From Pseudomonadota bacterium (GTDB lineage: Bacteria > Pseudomonadota > Gammaproteobacteria > JAKBBU01), in the NCBI GenBank assembly GCA_021808365.1, contig JAKBBU010000022.1, positions 1-32,446 of the forward strand: a stretch of DNA of 32,446 nucleotides. Direction: 5' to 3'. Both the position numbers and the translations under genes were made by a program. The notes under the pieces were generated by a model. That model searched no databases. It saw only the letters and a list, made by a program, of their open reading frames with translations, and was not told the DNA's origin. This document shows, in pieces, positions 1-7,090 of this stretch; positions within the stretch are counted from its first letter, which is position 1, and every line of letters starts with the position of its first letter.

Positions 1-300
1 TGAGGGCCAGGAGTGCGTTGGTGATGACGAAAACCTCAGAGCGGGCGCGGATCAGGGGTCGATGCCTTGCACCCTTTTTTCACTGTCTGAATCACAGTTA
101 AAGTCCTACTCTCTCAAGAAGTTAGCTGGAGTGGTCACCCCGAAAGTGCGAAAGTCATCGAGCCCCGATTTGAAGGAGGCCTTTTTCGCTTCAAGTCAAG
201 TAAGCAAATGCCAACAGACCCTAGCCGATTTGTGCGAGAATTCGCTTTTTTGTGTGCGAAGAGTATACTTACTTCACATGGTCTTGTGGAAGGTAGCCAA
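1..300. other. Unassigned left edge, GC-rich start
   Basis: No gene can be supported here. The first 60 bases are about 63% G+C by hand count, clearly richer than the rest of the window. Reading the minus strand leftward from about base 58 gives a short protein-like stretch (PLIRARSEVFVITNALLAL) that runs off the edge. It has an in-frame stop near base 80 and no ATG, GTG or TTG start between, so it may be the remnant of a broken gene or chance. A plus-strand frame open across 1-364 has no recognisable protein and overlaps the dehalogenase-like gene out of frame. Confidence 0.4.
241..269 (+). promoter_or_regulatory. Possible sigma-70 promoter of the dehalogenase-like gene
   Basis: A good -10 box, TATACT (264-269), stands 17 bases after a poor -35, TTCGCT (241-246), about 30 bases before the chosen start codon at 301. 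It is inferred from the box pattern alone. Confidence 0.3.
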
Positions 301-1161
301 ATGGAATCTATTCAGTCAAAACAGGTTGAAGTCCTCGGTTCAACGCTTCATTACCTTGAAGTAGGTCAGGGTGATCCGATTTTGTTTATCCATGGTCTTC
401 CTGCGTCGAGTTATCTCTGGCGTCAAGTTTTACCCAAATTGGCTTCAAAAGGGCGTTGTTTAGCGATTGATCTGATCGGTTGTGGTGCATCTGGGAAGCC
501 TGATATTGATTATTCTGTATTCGATCATATTCGATACCTTGAAGCCTTTATTGAAGCGCTCGGGTTAAAACGTTTGACATTGGTCATGCATGCCTGGGGT
601 TCGGTGATCGGTTTGGCCTATGCTATGAAGCACTCTGAAAATGTAAAAAATATTGTTGTTATGGAAGGGCACATTCGTCCAACCACAGAGTGGTCGATGG
701 TTTCTCTTCCTGTTCAAGAAATTGCTTTAAATCTGAATGCGCCGGATGGTGGTTATGATGCGGTGGTCAATCGCAATGCCTTGGTCGAGAACGTGTTACC
801 CAAGGGTGTCTTGCGTGCATTGACGGCAGAAGAAATGGAAAATTACCGTAAGCCTTTTCCTGATCCGAGTAGTCGCCGTCCTCTTTGGCAGTTTGTTCAA
901 GAAATTCCGCTGGGTGATCAGTCCACGCCAGTTTTGGACTTGATTAAAAAATACTCGGATTGGTTATGTCAAACGTCATTGCCTAAATTAATTTTTTATG
1001 CAGTGCCTGGTTTTAATACGTCCATTTCAACGCTTCAATGGGCGAAGGAACATATGCCTAATTTAATATTGGTTGATCTTGGCGATGATTTACATTATTT
1101 TCCTGAAACCCAACCGGATAAAATTGCTGCAGAATTAGGGCAGTATTTGGACAGGGAATAA
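301..1161 (+). CDS. Haloalkane-dehalogenase-like alpha/beta hydrolase, nucleophile missing
   Basis: An alpha/beta-hydrolase-fold protein of 286 residues that resembles haloalkane dehalogenases throughout: the HGLPASSYLW oxyanion/halide region (31-40), DLIGCGASGKP (57-67), the nucleophile-elbow region HAWGS (97-101), VVMEGH with the expected catalytic acid E122, and the base H265 in LHYF. Dehalogenases have Asp in the elbow (HDWG); here it is Ala98 (codon GCC, 592-594). The halide-binding Asn after HG is also replaced (Leu33). As read, it should not catalyse the usual dehalogenation through an ester intermediate. I chose ATG 301 because GGAAGG lies just upstream and the family N-terminus begins there; an in-frame ATG at 208 would add 31 residues without family match. 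It is monocistronic, followed by a hairpin repeat. It could be a pseudoenzyme, a hydrolase with altered chemistry, or a single-base substitution in this strain. Confidence 0.85.
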   Translation: MESIQSKQVEVLGSTLHYLEVGQGDPILFIHGLPASSYLWRQVLPKLASKGRCLAIDLIGCGASGKPDIDYSVFDHIRYLEAFIEALGLKRLTLVMHAWGSVIGLAYAMKHSENVKNIVVMEGHIRPTTEWSMVSLPVQEIALNLNAPDGGYDAVVNRNALVENVLPKGVLRALTAEEMENYRKPFPDPSSRRPLWQFVQEIPLGDQSTPVLDLIKKYSDWLCQTSLPKLIFYAVPGFNTSISTLQWAKEHMPNLILVDLGDDLHYFPETQPDKIAAELGQYLDRE

Positions 1162-1288
1162 TAAATGAAGAAATCCTTATTTATAACTGGATCCCGGATA
1201 TTAAGCGATTCTAACGTGCGAGTACGCACGAAGAATCGCTAAATTCCGGGATGACGGTGCTAGAGAGAGTGTGACATTTTTATAGAAT
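1162..1288. repeat. Dispersed hairpin repeat, family 1, full copy
   Basis: Directly after the stop codon begins an element whose centre (1191-1252) is a nested inverted repeat: ATCCCGGA pairs with TCCGGGAT, AGCGATTCT (1204-1212) with AGAATCGCT (1232-1240), and CGTGCG (1215-1220) with CGCACG (1225-1230) around loop AGTA. Its left flank (ATGAAGAAATCC, then CTGGATCCCGG) and right flank (GGGATGACGG, then TTTTTATAGAAT) resemble those of the shorter copy at 3622-3701. It may also act as a transcription terminator, although no strong T-tract follows the stem. Confidence 0.75.
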
Positions 1289-1489
1289 GTAAACATACCT
1301 GACAGCACTGTTAAAGATTAATTGTTTTCTTTTTGTCCAAAAAGAGTAATTGACAAGAAATTCAGAAAAATGGGGGTTGAATTTCTATACCTTTTAGCTT
1401 ACCTTAGAAAGGTTGGCATGCGATTTTTCTGTAAGAGAGATTGTTTGGCAATACTTAAGTTTGTTAATTAACGAAAAAGGAAAGTGTTC
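1289..1489. promoter_or_regulatory. Leader of the bufferin-type precursor; short inverted repeat
   Basis: This gap is AT-rich and holds no gene. The clearest element is the dyad ACCTTAGAAAGGT (1401-1413), which lies near a weak promoter candidate (TTGAAT 1377-1382, 17 bases, TACCTT 1400-1405). The dyad could be a repressor or activator site for metal-responsive control, but nothing in the sequence identifies the regulator. Confidence 0.3.
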
Positions 1490-1711
1490 ATGAGTAAAGT
1501 AATCAAAAAGGTTCGTAAGAACCGCTCTGCAGTAAGAAGCGCAATCAAGCTGAGTGCTGCGGTAGTTATGTCAGCATCTGTTGCTTTGGCAGCAGGTTGT
1601 GCAAGTCCACAAGGCGATTATTGCGTTAAACCTGTTGCGAAAGTCGCTCAGGCTCAATGCAAAGGTGTTGCGAGCTGCAAAGGCGTGAACAGCTGCAAAG
1701 GGTCGAAATAA
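1490..1711 (+). CDS. bufA: Bufferin-type (BufA2-like) Cys-rich metallophore precursor
   Basis: A 73-residue peptide with a long basic N-terminus (eight Lys/Arg in the first 20), a hydrophobic export segment (about 21-35), and a short mature part carrying five Cys (37, 45, 57, 63, 69). The last three sit in a 6-residue repeat, CKGVASCKGVNSCKG. From family knowledge, periplasmic BufA2-type precursors carry this CKG/GVNSCKG pattern and are modified on Cys by a DUF692 (MNIO) enzyme to bind copper. The DUF692 and DUF2063 genes follow here. LAAGC (33-37) would also pass as a lipobox, so lipidation of C37 is possible and would differ from known soluble bufferins. I chose ATG 1490 over GTG 1484 because the Shine-Dalgarno AAAGGAAAG (1475-1483 region) is correctly spaced only for 1490. 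A terminator follows the gene. Function is inferred from motif and context. Confidence 0.8.
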   Translation: MSKVIKKVRKNRSAVRSAIKLSAAVVMSASVALAAGCASPQGDYCVKPVAKVAQAQCKGVASCKGVNSCKGSK

Positions 1712-1774
1712 GGACCGCAGCTCAGACAAAGACTGTTGATCGCGATTAGCAGGCCTTTTGTTTGATAGACGCTT

Positions 1775-1812
1775 AAAAAGCCGAGGTCCTTCGAGATGCT
1801 CGGCTTTTTTTA
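1775..1812 (+). terminator. Rho-independent terminator after the precursor gene
   Basis: AAAAGCCGAG pairs with CTCGGCTTTT around a 13-base loop and runs into a T-tract. It lies between the precursor and the two maturation genes, so partial read-through would yield more precursor than enzyme mRNA, an arrangement common for ribosomally made peptides (inference). Confidence 0.9.
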
Positions 1813-1831
1813 TATTGAGTAAAAAGTTAGG

Positions 1832-1971
1832 ATCTCAAAGCTTCTGATTGTTTTTTGGAATTTGATTTGATAAACCATCGCCAGCAGGGAAGCTGGCGTT
1901 GAGCTTACAGGGACGTATTAACAGCGTGTTTGGAAAATCAAATTCCAAAAAACAATCAGAAGCTTTGAGAT
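1832..1971. repeat. Long palindromic hairpin, family 2, copy A
   Basis: Two perfect 37-base inverted arms (1832-1868 and 1935-1971) enclose a 66-base centre that itself holds the stem CGCCAGC/GCTGGCG with loop AGGGAA. The centre and inner arms match, in opposite orientation, the hairpin at 25096-25238. The outer arms differ between the copies yet stay perfectly paired inside each one. It sits just before bufB, so it would fold in the leader of the bufB-bufC transcript if that is read through from bufA. Confidence 0.9.
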
Positions 1972-1987
1972 AGTATCGAGAAAAGCC

Positions 1988-2839
1988 ATGAACCAAAAAC
2001 AAACATCACTCTATCCCTTTCTTGGCTTCGGACTTGGCCTACGCCCCGTCCATTACCCCTATGTTTTAGAACATCGCCCCGATGTGGACTGGTTTGAAAT
2101 CATCAGTGAAAATTTTATGCTCCCAGGTGGCCGAGCACTTCATTATCTTGATCAAATTCGTGCGCACTATCCCATCGTCATGCACGGTGTATCACTCTCT
2201 ATTGGCGGGACCGATCCGCTCAATCAAGACTACCTCAAACAACTCAAACAATTAGCCACGCGTGTGCAACCGGCATGGATTTCCGATCACCTCTGTTGGA
2301 CAGGAGTTCATGGACGACAATTGCATGATTTATTACCACTGCCTTACACAGATGAAACTATCAATCATGTCGTCGCACGAATTTTACAGGTGCAAGAATT
2401 TCTTGGCCGCCAAATATTGATCGAGAATGTTTCAAGCTATGTTACTTATCAACAATCCGAATACACCGAGTGGGACTTTCTCGTGAAGATCATCGAAAAA
2501 GCCGACTGTTTACTTTTACTGGATATCAACAATATCTACGTCAGCGCATTCAATCATGGCTTCGATCCCTTGACCTATCTCAATGCAATGCCTATCGAGC
2601 GTGTGCAACAATTTCACTTAGCAGGGCATGAACATTGTGGTACACATATCATTGATACCCATGATCATCCTATTGTCAGTGGTGTGTGGGATTTATATGC
2701 AGCAGCGATCCAACGATTTGGGGCGGTTTCAACGATGATCGAGCGCGATGATCACATTCCCGAATTTCCGGAACTTTATGCAGAACTTCATCAGGCGAAG
2801 ATGATCGCCAAAAGTCTTCAAACAGGATCTTTATTATGA
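1988..2839 (+). CDS. bufB: DUF692 multinuclear iron oxidase (MNIO), bufferin maturase
   Basis: A 283-residue TIM-barrel enzyme of the DUF692/MNIO family, which uses a di- or tri-iron centre to modify Cys (or other) residues of ribosomally made peptides. Family motifs in order are GLGLRPVHY (15-23), DWFEIISENF (34-43), HGVSLSIGG (66-74), SDHLCW (99-104), LLPLPYT (115-121), IENVSSYV (145-152), LLDINNIYVSAFNHGFDP (177-194), HLAGH (210-214), DTHDHP (223-228) and ERDDHIPEF (252-260). The conserved His, Asp, Glu and Asn are the expected metal ligands. The stop codon overlaps the next start (ATGA), so it is translationally coupled to the DUF2063 gene. The small Cys-rich peptide upstream is its likely substrate. 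Confidence 0.92.
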   Translation: MNQKQTSLYPFLGFGLGLRPVHYPYVLEHRPDVDWFEIISENFMLPGGRALHYLDQIRAHYPIVMHGVSLSIGGTDPLNQDYLKQLKQLATRVQPAWISDHLCWTGVHGRQLHDLLPLPYTDETINHVVARILQVQEFLGRQILIENVSSYVTYQQSEYTEWDFLVKIIEKADCLLLLDINNIYVSAFNHGFDPLTYLNAMPIERVQQFHLAGHEHCGTHIIDTHDHPIVSGVWDLYAAAIQRFGAVSTMIERDDHIPEFPELYAELHQAKMIAKSLQTGSLL

Positions 2840-3621
2840 GGACATTACGCCAGTTACAAGAAGATTTTAAAAATTATATTGTCGAGCATGATCCGAGTAT
2901 AAAATCAGCCATTGTTCAACCTTTGCGCGATTCTGCTAACTCGAGGCTTAAAATTTACGGGCGGGCTTATTTTTTACGGCTGCGCGAGGTGCTTTCACTC
3001 GATTATCCGGTGATCAACGCGCGTCTTGGCGAAAAAGCGTTTACACAATTATGTCAGCGTTATCTAGAAGCTCATCCACCCAGTCATTTTTCGGTCGGCG
3101 TGGTGGGTAAACATCTTCCTGATTTTTTAAAAGAAGATTCTATTTATAGTGACAAACTTTATTTGAGTGATCTTGCCCGTTTTGAATGGGCTTTGCAGGC
3201 TGTGCTTGAAAAGCCTGATGCGCCAACGGCCAGCCTAGAAACCCTTCAACACATTCCTGCAGAGCAATGGGCCGATCTTCGATTTGTTGTTCATCCCAGC
3301 GTGGAACGTCTCAAATTTGAATGGAATGTCTTTGATTTATGGCGAGGAATGACAGAGGAAGTTCCACCCAAACGTCGACGACCCAAGGCCGTTGAACAAC
3401 GTTTCTTTGTTTGGCAATGTGACCATGCAGCTTATTATTGCCTTGCGACACCAGAAGAAGACGATTTTTTAGCAGCGCTCATGACGGGCGAAACCTTTGA
3501 AAATCTCTGTGATCAATTCTGCGAAGATGAAAGCCAGGCTAATGAAGTTGCGCTCTTTGCCATTGGCCTGCTCCAACGCTGGCTTAATGCGGGGATGATC
3601 GCGCAGATTTCAAACGAATAA
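2836..3621 (+). CDS. bufC: DUF2063 MNIO-partner protein
   Basis: A 261-residue protein with the DUF2063 N-terminal pattern: LRQLQEDFKNYI, then RLKIYGRAYFLRLREVL, DYPVINARLGEKAF and YLEAHPPSHFSVGVVG. In known clusters this family pairs with a DUF692 enzyme and is thought to recognise the precursor leader and hold it for the oxidase. The C-terminal half (about 150-261) is the less conserved domain. It overlaps bufB by four bases (ATGA). No DoxX-like bufD follows; a family-1 repeat and then lepA come next, so the cluster is A-B-C only. Family membership is firm; the role in peptide maturation is inferred from context. Confidence 0.88.
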   Translation: MRTLRQLQEDFKNYIVEHDPSIKSAIVQPLRDSANSRLKIYGRAYFLRLREVLSLDYPVINARLGEKAFTQLCQRYLEAHPPSHFSVGVVGKHLPDFLKEDSIYSDKLYLSDLARFEWALQAVLEKPDAPTASLETLQHIPAEQWADLRFVVHPSVERLKFEWNVFDLWRGMTEEVPPKRRRPKAVEQRFFVWQCDHAAYYCLATPEEDDFLAALMTGETFENLCDQFCEDESQANEVALFAIGLLQRWLNAGMIAQISNE

Positions 3622-3701
3622 TTATGAAAAAATCTTTTTTTATTTTCTGCATCCCGGGTAAATCCCGGAATGACGGGGACTGAATGATGTTTTTACAGAA
3701 T
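3622..3701. repeat. Dispersed repeat, family 1, short copy
   Basis: Like the copy at 1162-1288, it starts right after a GAA-TAA gene end, with ATGAAAAAATC and CTGCATCCCGG on the left and CCCGGAATGACGG then TTTTTACAGAAT on the right. The inner stem of about 45 bases is missing, leaving ATCCCGGGTAAATCCCGG. Confidence 0.65.
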
Positions 3702-3736
3702 ATCAGCCCATCTGATCACAAAAAACGATTAAAGTT

Positions 3737-3766
3737 TTGAGTCATACGCCTTAAAACGTGTAGAAT
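3737..3766 (+). promoter_or_regulatory. Probable sigma-70 promoter of lepA-lepB-rnc
   Basis: TTGAGT (3737-3742) and TAGAAT (3761-3766) with 18-base spacing, 28 bases before the lepA start. Both boxes are close to consensus. Confidence 0.55.
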
Positions 3767-3793
3767 TAGCGCTTTGAATAAAACGGTAAGTCC

Positions 3794-5599
3794 ATGGCCA
3801 GCCCACTTTCTTTAATCCGCAACTTCTCAATCATCGCTCACATTGATCACGGCAAATCAACTCTGGCCGATCGCTTCATCAGTCTCTGTGGAGGTCTCAC
3901 CGATCGCGAAATGTCAGCCCAAGTCCTCGACAGCATGGACATTGAACGCGAACGTGGTATTACCATCAAAGCCCAAAGCGTCACACTGGCCTATCGTGCC
4001 AAAGATGGACAAACTTATAGGCTCAATTTCATTGACACTCCGGGACATGTCGACTTTGCCTACGAAGTTTCCCGTTCCCTGGCCGCTTGTGAAGGCGCAC
4101 TTCTTGTTGTCGATGCGGCACAAGGCGTAGAAGCCCAAACCGTGGCGGTTTGTTACACTGCTTTAGAGCAAGGCCTCGAAGTTCTGCCGGTCTTAAATAA
4201 AATTGATCTCCCCCAAGCAGAACCCGAGCGTGTCATCTCAGAAATTGAAGAAATCATCGGCATTGAGGCCAAAGATGCTGTGCGTACCAGTGCCAAAACA
4301 GGTTTGGGTGTGGAGGACGTGCTAGAAGCACTCATTGCGCGTATTCCACCGCCAGAAGGCGATCGTCAAGCGCCGCTACAAGCCCTGATCATCGATTCGT
4401 GGTTTGATAGTTATCTCGGTGTGGTATCTCTTGTACGCGTCATGCAAGGTACTCTACGTAAACGTGAGCGCATGCTTGTGATGTCGACTGGAAAAATTTA
4501 TCCTGTCGATCAAGTCGGTGTTTTTACACCTAAGCGTGTTGAATGTGAGGAATTAACCGCGGGCGAAGTCGGTTTTGTGGTCGCAGGCATCAAAGAAATT
4601 GATGGTGCGCCCGTCGGAGACACACTCACGCATGCTTCCAATCCAGCAAATGCACCCTTGCCCGGTTTTAAAACGGTTAAACCTCAAGTCTATGCAGGTT
4701 TATTTCCGATCAGTTCCGATGATTATGAAGGTTTTCGTGAAGCACTTGCTAAGTTAAGATTAAATGATGCTTCTCTTTTTTATGAACCTGAAAGTTCAGA
4801 AGCATTGGGGTTTGGTTTTCGTTGTGGATTTCTTGGCATGCTCCACATGGAGATCGTGCAAGAGCGCTTGGAGCGTGAATATGATATGGATCTTATTACC
4901 ACAGCACCCACGGTGGTCTATGAGATCATCACAACCAAGGGTGAAACCCTGCACATTGATAATCCTTCAAAATTGCCTGCTGTTAATCTTATTGCTGAAT
5001 TGCGTGAGCCGATCGCCAAAGTTAATATTCTTGTGCCACAACAGTACATTGGTGATGTGATTACCCTATGTATTGAACGTCGGGGTATACAGAAAAAAAT
5101 GTTATATGTCGGCCAACAGATTGCATTGACCTATGAAATTCCGATGAGTGAAGTTGTGCTCGATTTTTTTGATCGCCTCAAATCGGTCAGTCGTGGTTAC
5201 GCTTCCTTGGATTATTCCTTTGAACGATTTGAACTGGGTGATCTGGTTAAATTGGATGTATTGATCAATAGTGAAAAACTTGATGCGTTGGCATTGATTG
5301 TTCATCGCAGCAAAGCTATCCAACGTGGGCGTGATCTTGTTGAGCGTATGCGGGAAATTATACCGAGACAAATGTATGATGTGGCGATTCAAGCGGCATT
5401 AGGCGCGCAGATTATTGCACGATCAAACGTGAAAGCTTTGCGTAAAAATGTGACTGCAAAATGTTACGGCGGTGACATTACGCGTAAGAAAAAGTTGTTG
5501 GAAAAGCAGAAGAAAGGGAAGAAGCGTATGAAACAAATTGGTCGTGTTGAAATTCCGCAAGAGGCGTTTTTGGCTGTTTTAAGGGTGGATAAAAAATAA
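3794..5599 (+). CDS. lepA: Elongation factor 4 (LepA) GTPase
   Basis: A ribosome-dependent translational GTPase of 601 residues, the family's normal length. It back-translocates or remodels stalled ribosomes and helps initiation. G1 is AHIDHGKST (15-23), G3 DTPGHVDF (81-88) and G4 NKID (135-138); EF-G-like domains follow, and the C-terminus is basic, as in LepA. It is the first gene of lepA-lepB-rnc, a widespread gammaproteobacterial operon, and its TAA overlaps the lepB ATG by one base (TAATG). A promoter candidate lies just upstream. The Shine-Dalgarno is weak (GGTAAG). Nothing looks abnormal. Confidence 0.98.
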   Translation: MASPLSLIRNFSIIAHIDHGKSTLADRFISLCGGLTDREMSAQVLDSMDIERERGITIKAQSVTLAYRAKDGQTYRLNFIDTPGHVDFAYEVSRSLAACEGALLVVDAAQGVEAQTVAVCYTALEQGLEVLPVLNKIDLPQAEPERVISEIEEIIGIEAKDAVRTSAKTGLGVEDVLEALIARIPPPEGDRQAPLQALIIDSWFDSYLGVVSLVRVMQGTLRKRERMLVMSTGKIYPVDQVGVFTPKRVECEELTAGEVGFVVAGIKEIDGAPVGDTLTHASNPANAPLPGFKTVKPQVYAGLFPISSDDYEGFREALAKLRLNDASLFYEPESSEALGFGFRCGFLGMLHMEIVQERLEREYDMDLITTAPTVVYEIITTKGETLHIDNPSKLPAVNLIAELREPIAKVNILVPQQYIGDVITLCIERRGIQKKMLYVGQQIALTYEIPMSEVVLDFFDRLKSVSRGYASLDYSFERFELGDLVKLDVLINSEKLDALALIVHRSKAIQRGRDLVERMREIIPRQMYDVAIQAALGAQIIARSNVKALRKNVTAKCYGGDITRKKKLLEKQKKGKKRMKQIGRVEIPQEAFLAVLRVDKK

Positions 5600-6408
5600 T
5601 GTCAATTGATTTTCCTTTAATATTAGTGGTCTTAACAACCCTTACCGGTTTAATCTGCCTCGTGGATAAACTATTTTTTATGCCAGGCAGAAAAGCGCGC
5701 GCTATTGCAGCCGCGAGAGCGGCGAACAGTCATGTCGCCCACATTGTTTTACCCAAATTAGTTGAACATGCACGATCCTTTTTCCCCGTGCTGTTAATCG
5801 TCTTGATCATTCGCTCCTTCATCGTGCAACCCTATCGTGTTCCTTCTGGCTCCCTCGAACCCACAATATTGCCCGGCGATTTCATTGCGGTCAGTCAATT
5901 TTCCTATGGTTTACGTTTGCCCGTGATCGGGACAAAAATTTTGAAAATAGGCGAACCTCATCGTGGAGATATTGTTGTATTTCCTTGGCCCGCTAATCAC
6001 AAGTTTGATTTGGTTAAGCGTACGATCGGCTTACCTGGCGATCACATTGTTTATCAAAATCGTGTCTTGTTTATTAATGGGCAAGAAGCTAAACAAACGG
6101 AAGCTAGCCTAAGTTTTGATGATGAACCTTTTGGTGATGCACCAGCAATGCGTTATGAAGAAGATTTAATGGGTGTCAAACACCAAATCTTGATCCGCAA
6201 TCAAGGTGGTGAAACTTGGGATTATGATTTTGTGGTGCCCAAGGGTTACTATTTTATGATGGGTGATAATCGTGATGACAGTGCGGATAGTCGTTTTTGG
6301 GGCTTGGTGCCAGAATCTGATCTAGCTGGAAAGGCTTTCATGATTTGGATGAGTTGGGATTCTGAAAAACATCGCATTCGTTGGCATCGGATTGGGACAC
6401 TCTTATGA
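5599..6408 (+). CDS. lepB: Signal peptidase I
   Basis: An inner-membrane serine protease of 269 residues that removes Sec and Tat signal peptides. Membrane segments are at about 6-22 and 60-76. The catalytic Ser is S85 in PSGSLEPT (82-89); the usual Met after Ser is Leu here. The catalytic Lys lies in VKRTIGLPGD, and the C-terminal box MGDNRDDSADSRFWG is intact. The gene overlaps lepA by one base and rnc by four (ATGA), so the three are co-translated. It would also process the signal peptides of the exported proteins in this window. Confidence 0.97.
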   Translation: MSIDFPLILVVLTTLTGLICLVDKLFFMPGRKARAIAAARAANSHVAHIVLPKLVEHARSFFPVLLIVLIIRSFIVQPYRVPSGSLEPTILPGDFIAVSQFSYGLRLPVIGTKILKIGEPHRGDIVVFPWPANHKFDLVKRTIGLPGDHIVYQNRVLFINGQEAKQTEASLSFDDEPFGDAPAMRYEEDLMGVKHQILIRNQGGETWDYDFVVPKGYYFMMGDNRDDSADSRFWGLVPESDLAGKAFMIWMSWDSEKHRIRWHRIGTLL

Positions 6409-7082
6409 ATGAGATCGTTCGTGAACGTTTTTATAAGATGATTGGATACGAATTTAAAAATCCAGCGCTATTGGATCAAGCGCTCACCCACCGCAGTGCC
6501 AAAGGTCCGAGTAATGAGCGTTTGGAATTTTTAGGTGATGCGATTCTCAATTGCACCATTGCCTGTAAGCTTTATCGAGAGCGGCCGAATGATACAGAAG
6601 GCGATTTAAGTCGGCTGCGTGCAAATTTGGTAAAAGAATCTGCGCTTGGGCAATTAGCGCGTGCATTTAATCTCGGCGATTACATTCAATTTGGCGTCGG
6701 CGAATTAAAAAGCGGCGGTGCTTATCGCGAATCTATTTTAGCTGATACCTTGGAAGCAATCATCGGTGCGATTTTTTTAGATGCAAGCATCGATGTCGTA
6801 CAGGCTTGCATTTTAACGTGGTATCAAGGGATTTGGAAAGATTTTGCAACCCTGGATGCAGTGAAAGATCCTAAAACCCGATTGCAAGAATATTTGCAAG
6901 CCAAGCGGCTTTCTCTGCCGACGTATACGATCAAAACAATTTCAGGCAAGGATCACGATCAGCAATTTAGGGTGGAATGCCATACGCCATCCTTGCCGAT
7001 TAAAACAGAAGGAATTGGCACAAATCGTCGCCTCGCCGAACAAAATGCCGCTGAAAATTTTTTAAAGGCTTTAAAGGCATAG
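6405..7082 (+). CDS. rnc: Ribonuclease III
   Basis: A double-strand-specific endoribonuclease of 225 residues, for rRNA processing and turnover of structured mRNA. The signature NERLEFLGDAILN is at 37-49, with catalytic E38, E41 and D45, and D114 and E117 are in ADTLEA, exactly the E. coli numbering. A double-stranded-RNA-binding domain occupies about 150-225. I chose ATG 6405, which overlaps the lepB stop; an in-frame TTG at 6381 would add 8 residues unlike the family. Era does not follow as in E. coli; phrB does. RNase III could cleave the long perfect hairpins found between genes in this window if they are transcribed (inference). Confidence 0.97.
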   Translation: MNEIVRERFYKMIGYEFKNPALLDQALTHRSAKGPSNERLEFLGDAILNCTIACKLYRERPNDTEGDLSRLRANLVKESALGQLARAFNLGDYIQFGVGELKSGGAYRESILADTLEAIIGAIFLDASIDVVQACILTWYQGIWKDFATLDAVKDPKTRLQEYLQAKRLSLPTYTIKTISGKDHDQQFRVECHTPSLPIKTEGIGTNRRLAEQNAAENFLKALKA

Positions 7083-7090
7083 GAGATTGC

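Noticed and set aside
62-364. 100-residue plus-strand frame at the left edge
   Set aside because: Overlaps the dehalogenase-like gene out of frame, no recognisable family and no ribosome-binding site.
1775-1971. Metal-sensing riboswitch between bufA and bufB
   Set aside because: The structure is a standard terminator plus a dispersed hairpin that also occurs at 25096-25238 in an unrelated context, so no riboswitch is needed to explain it.
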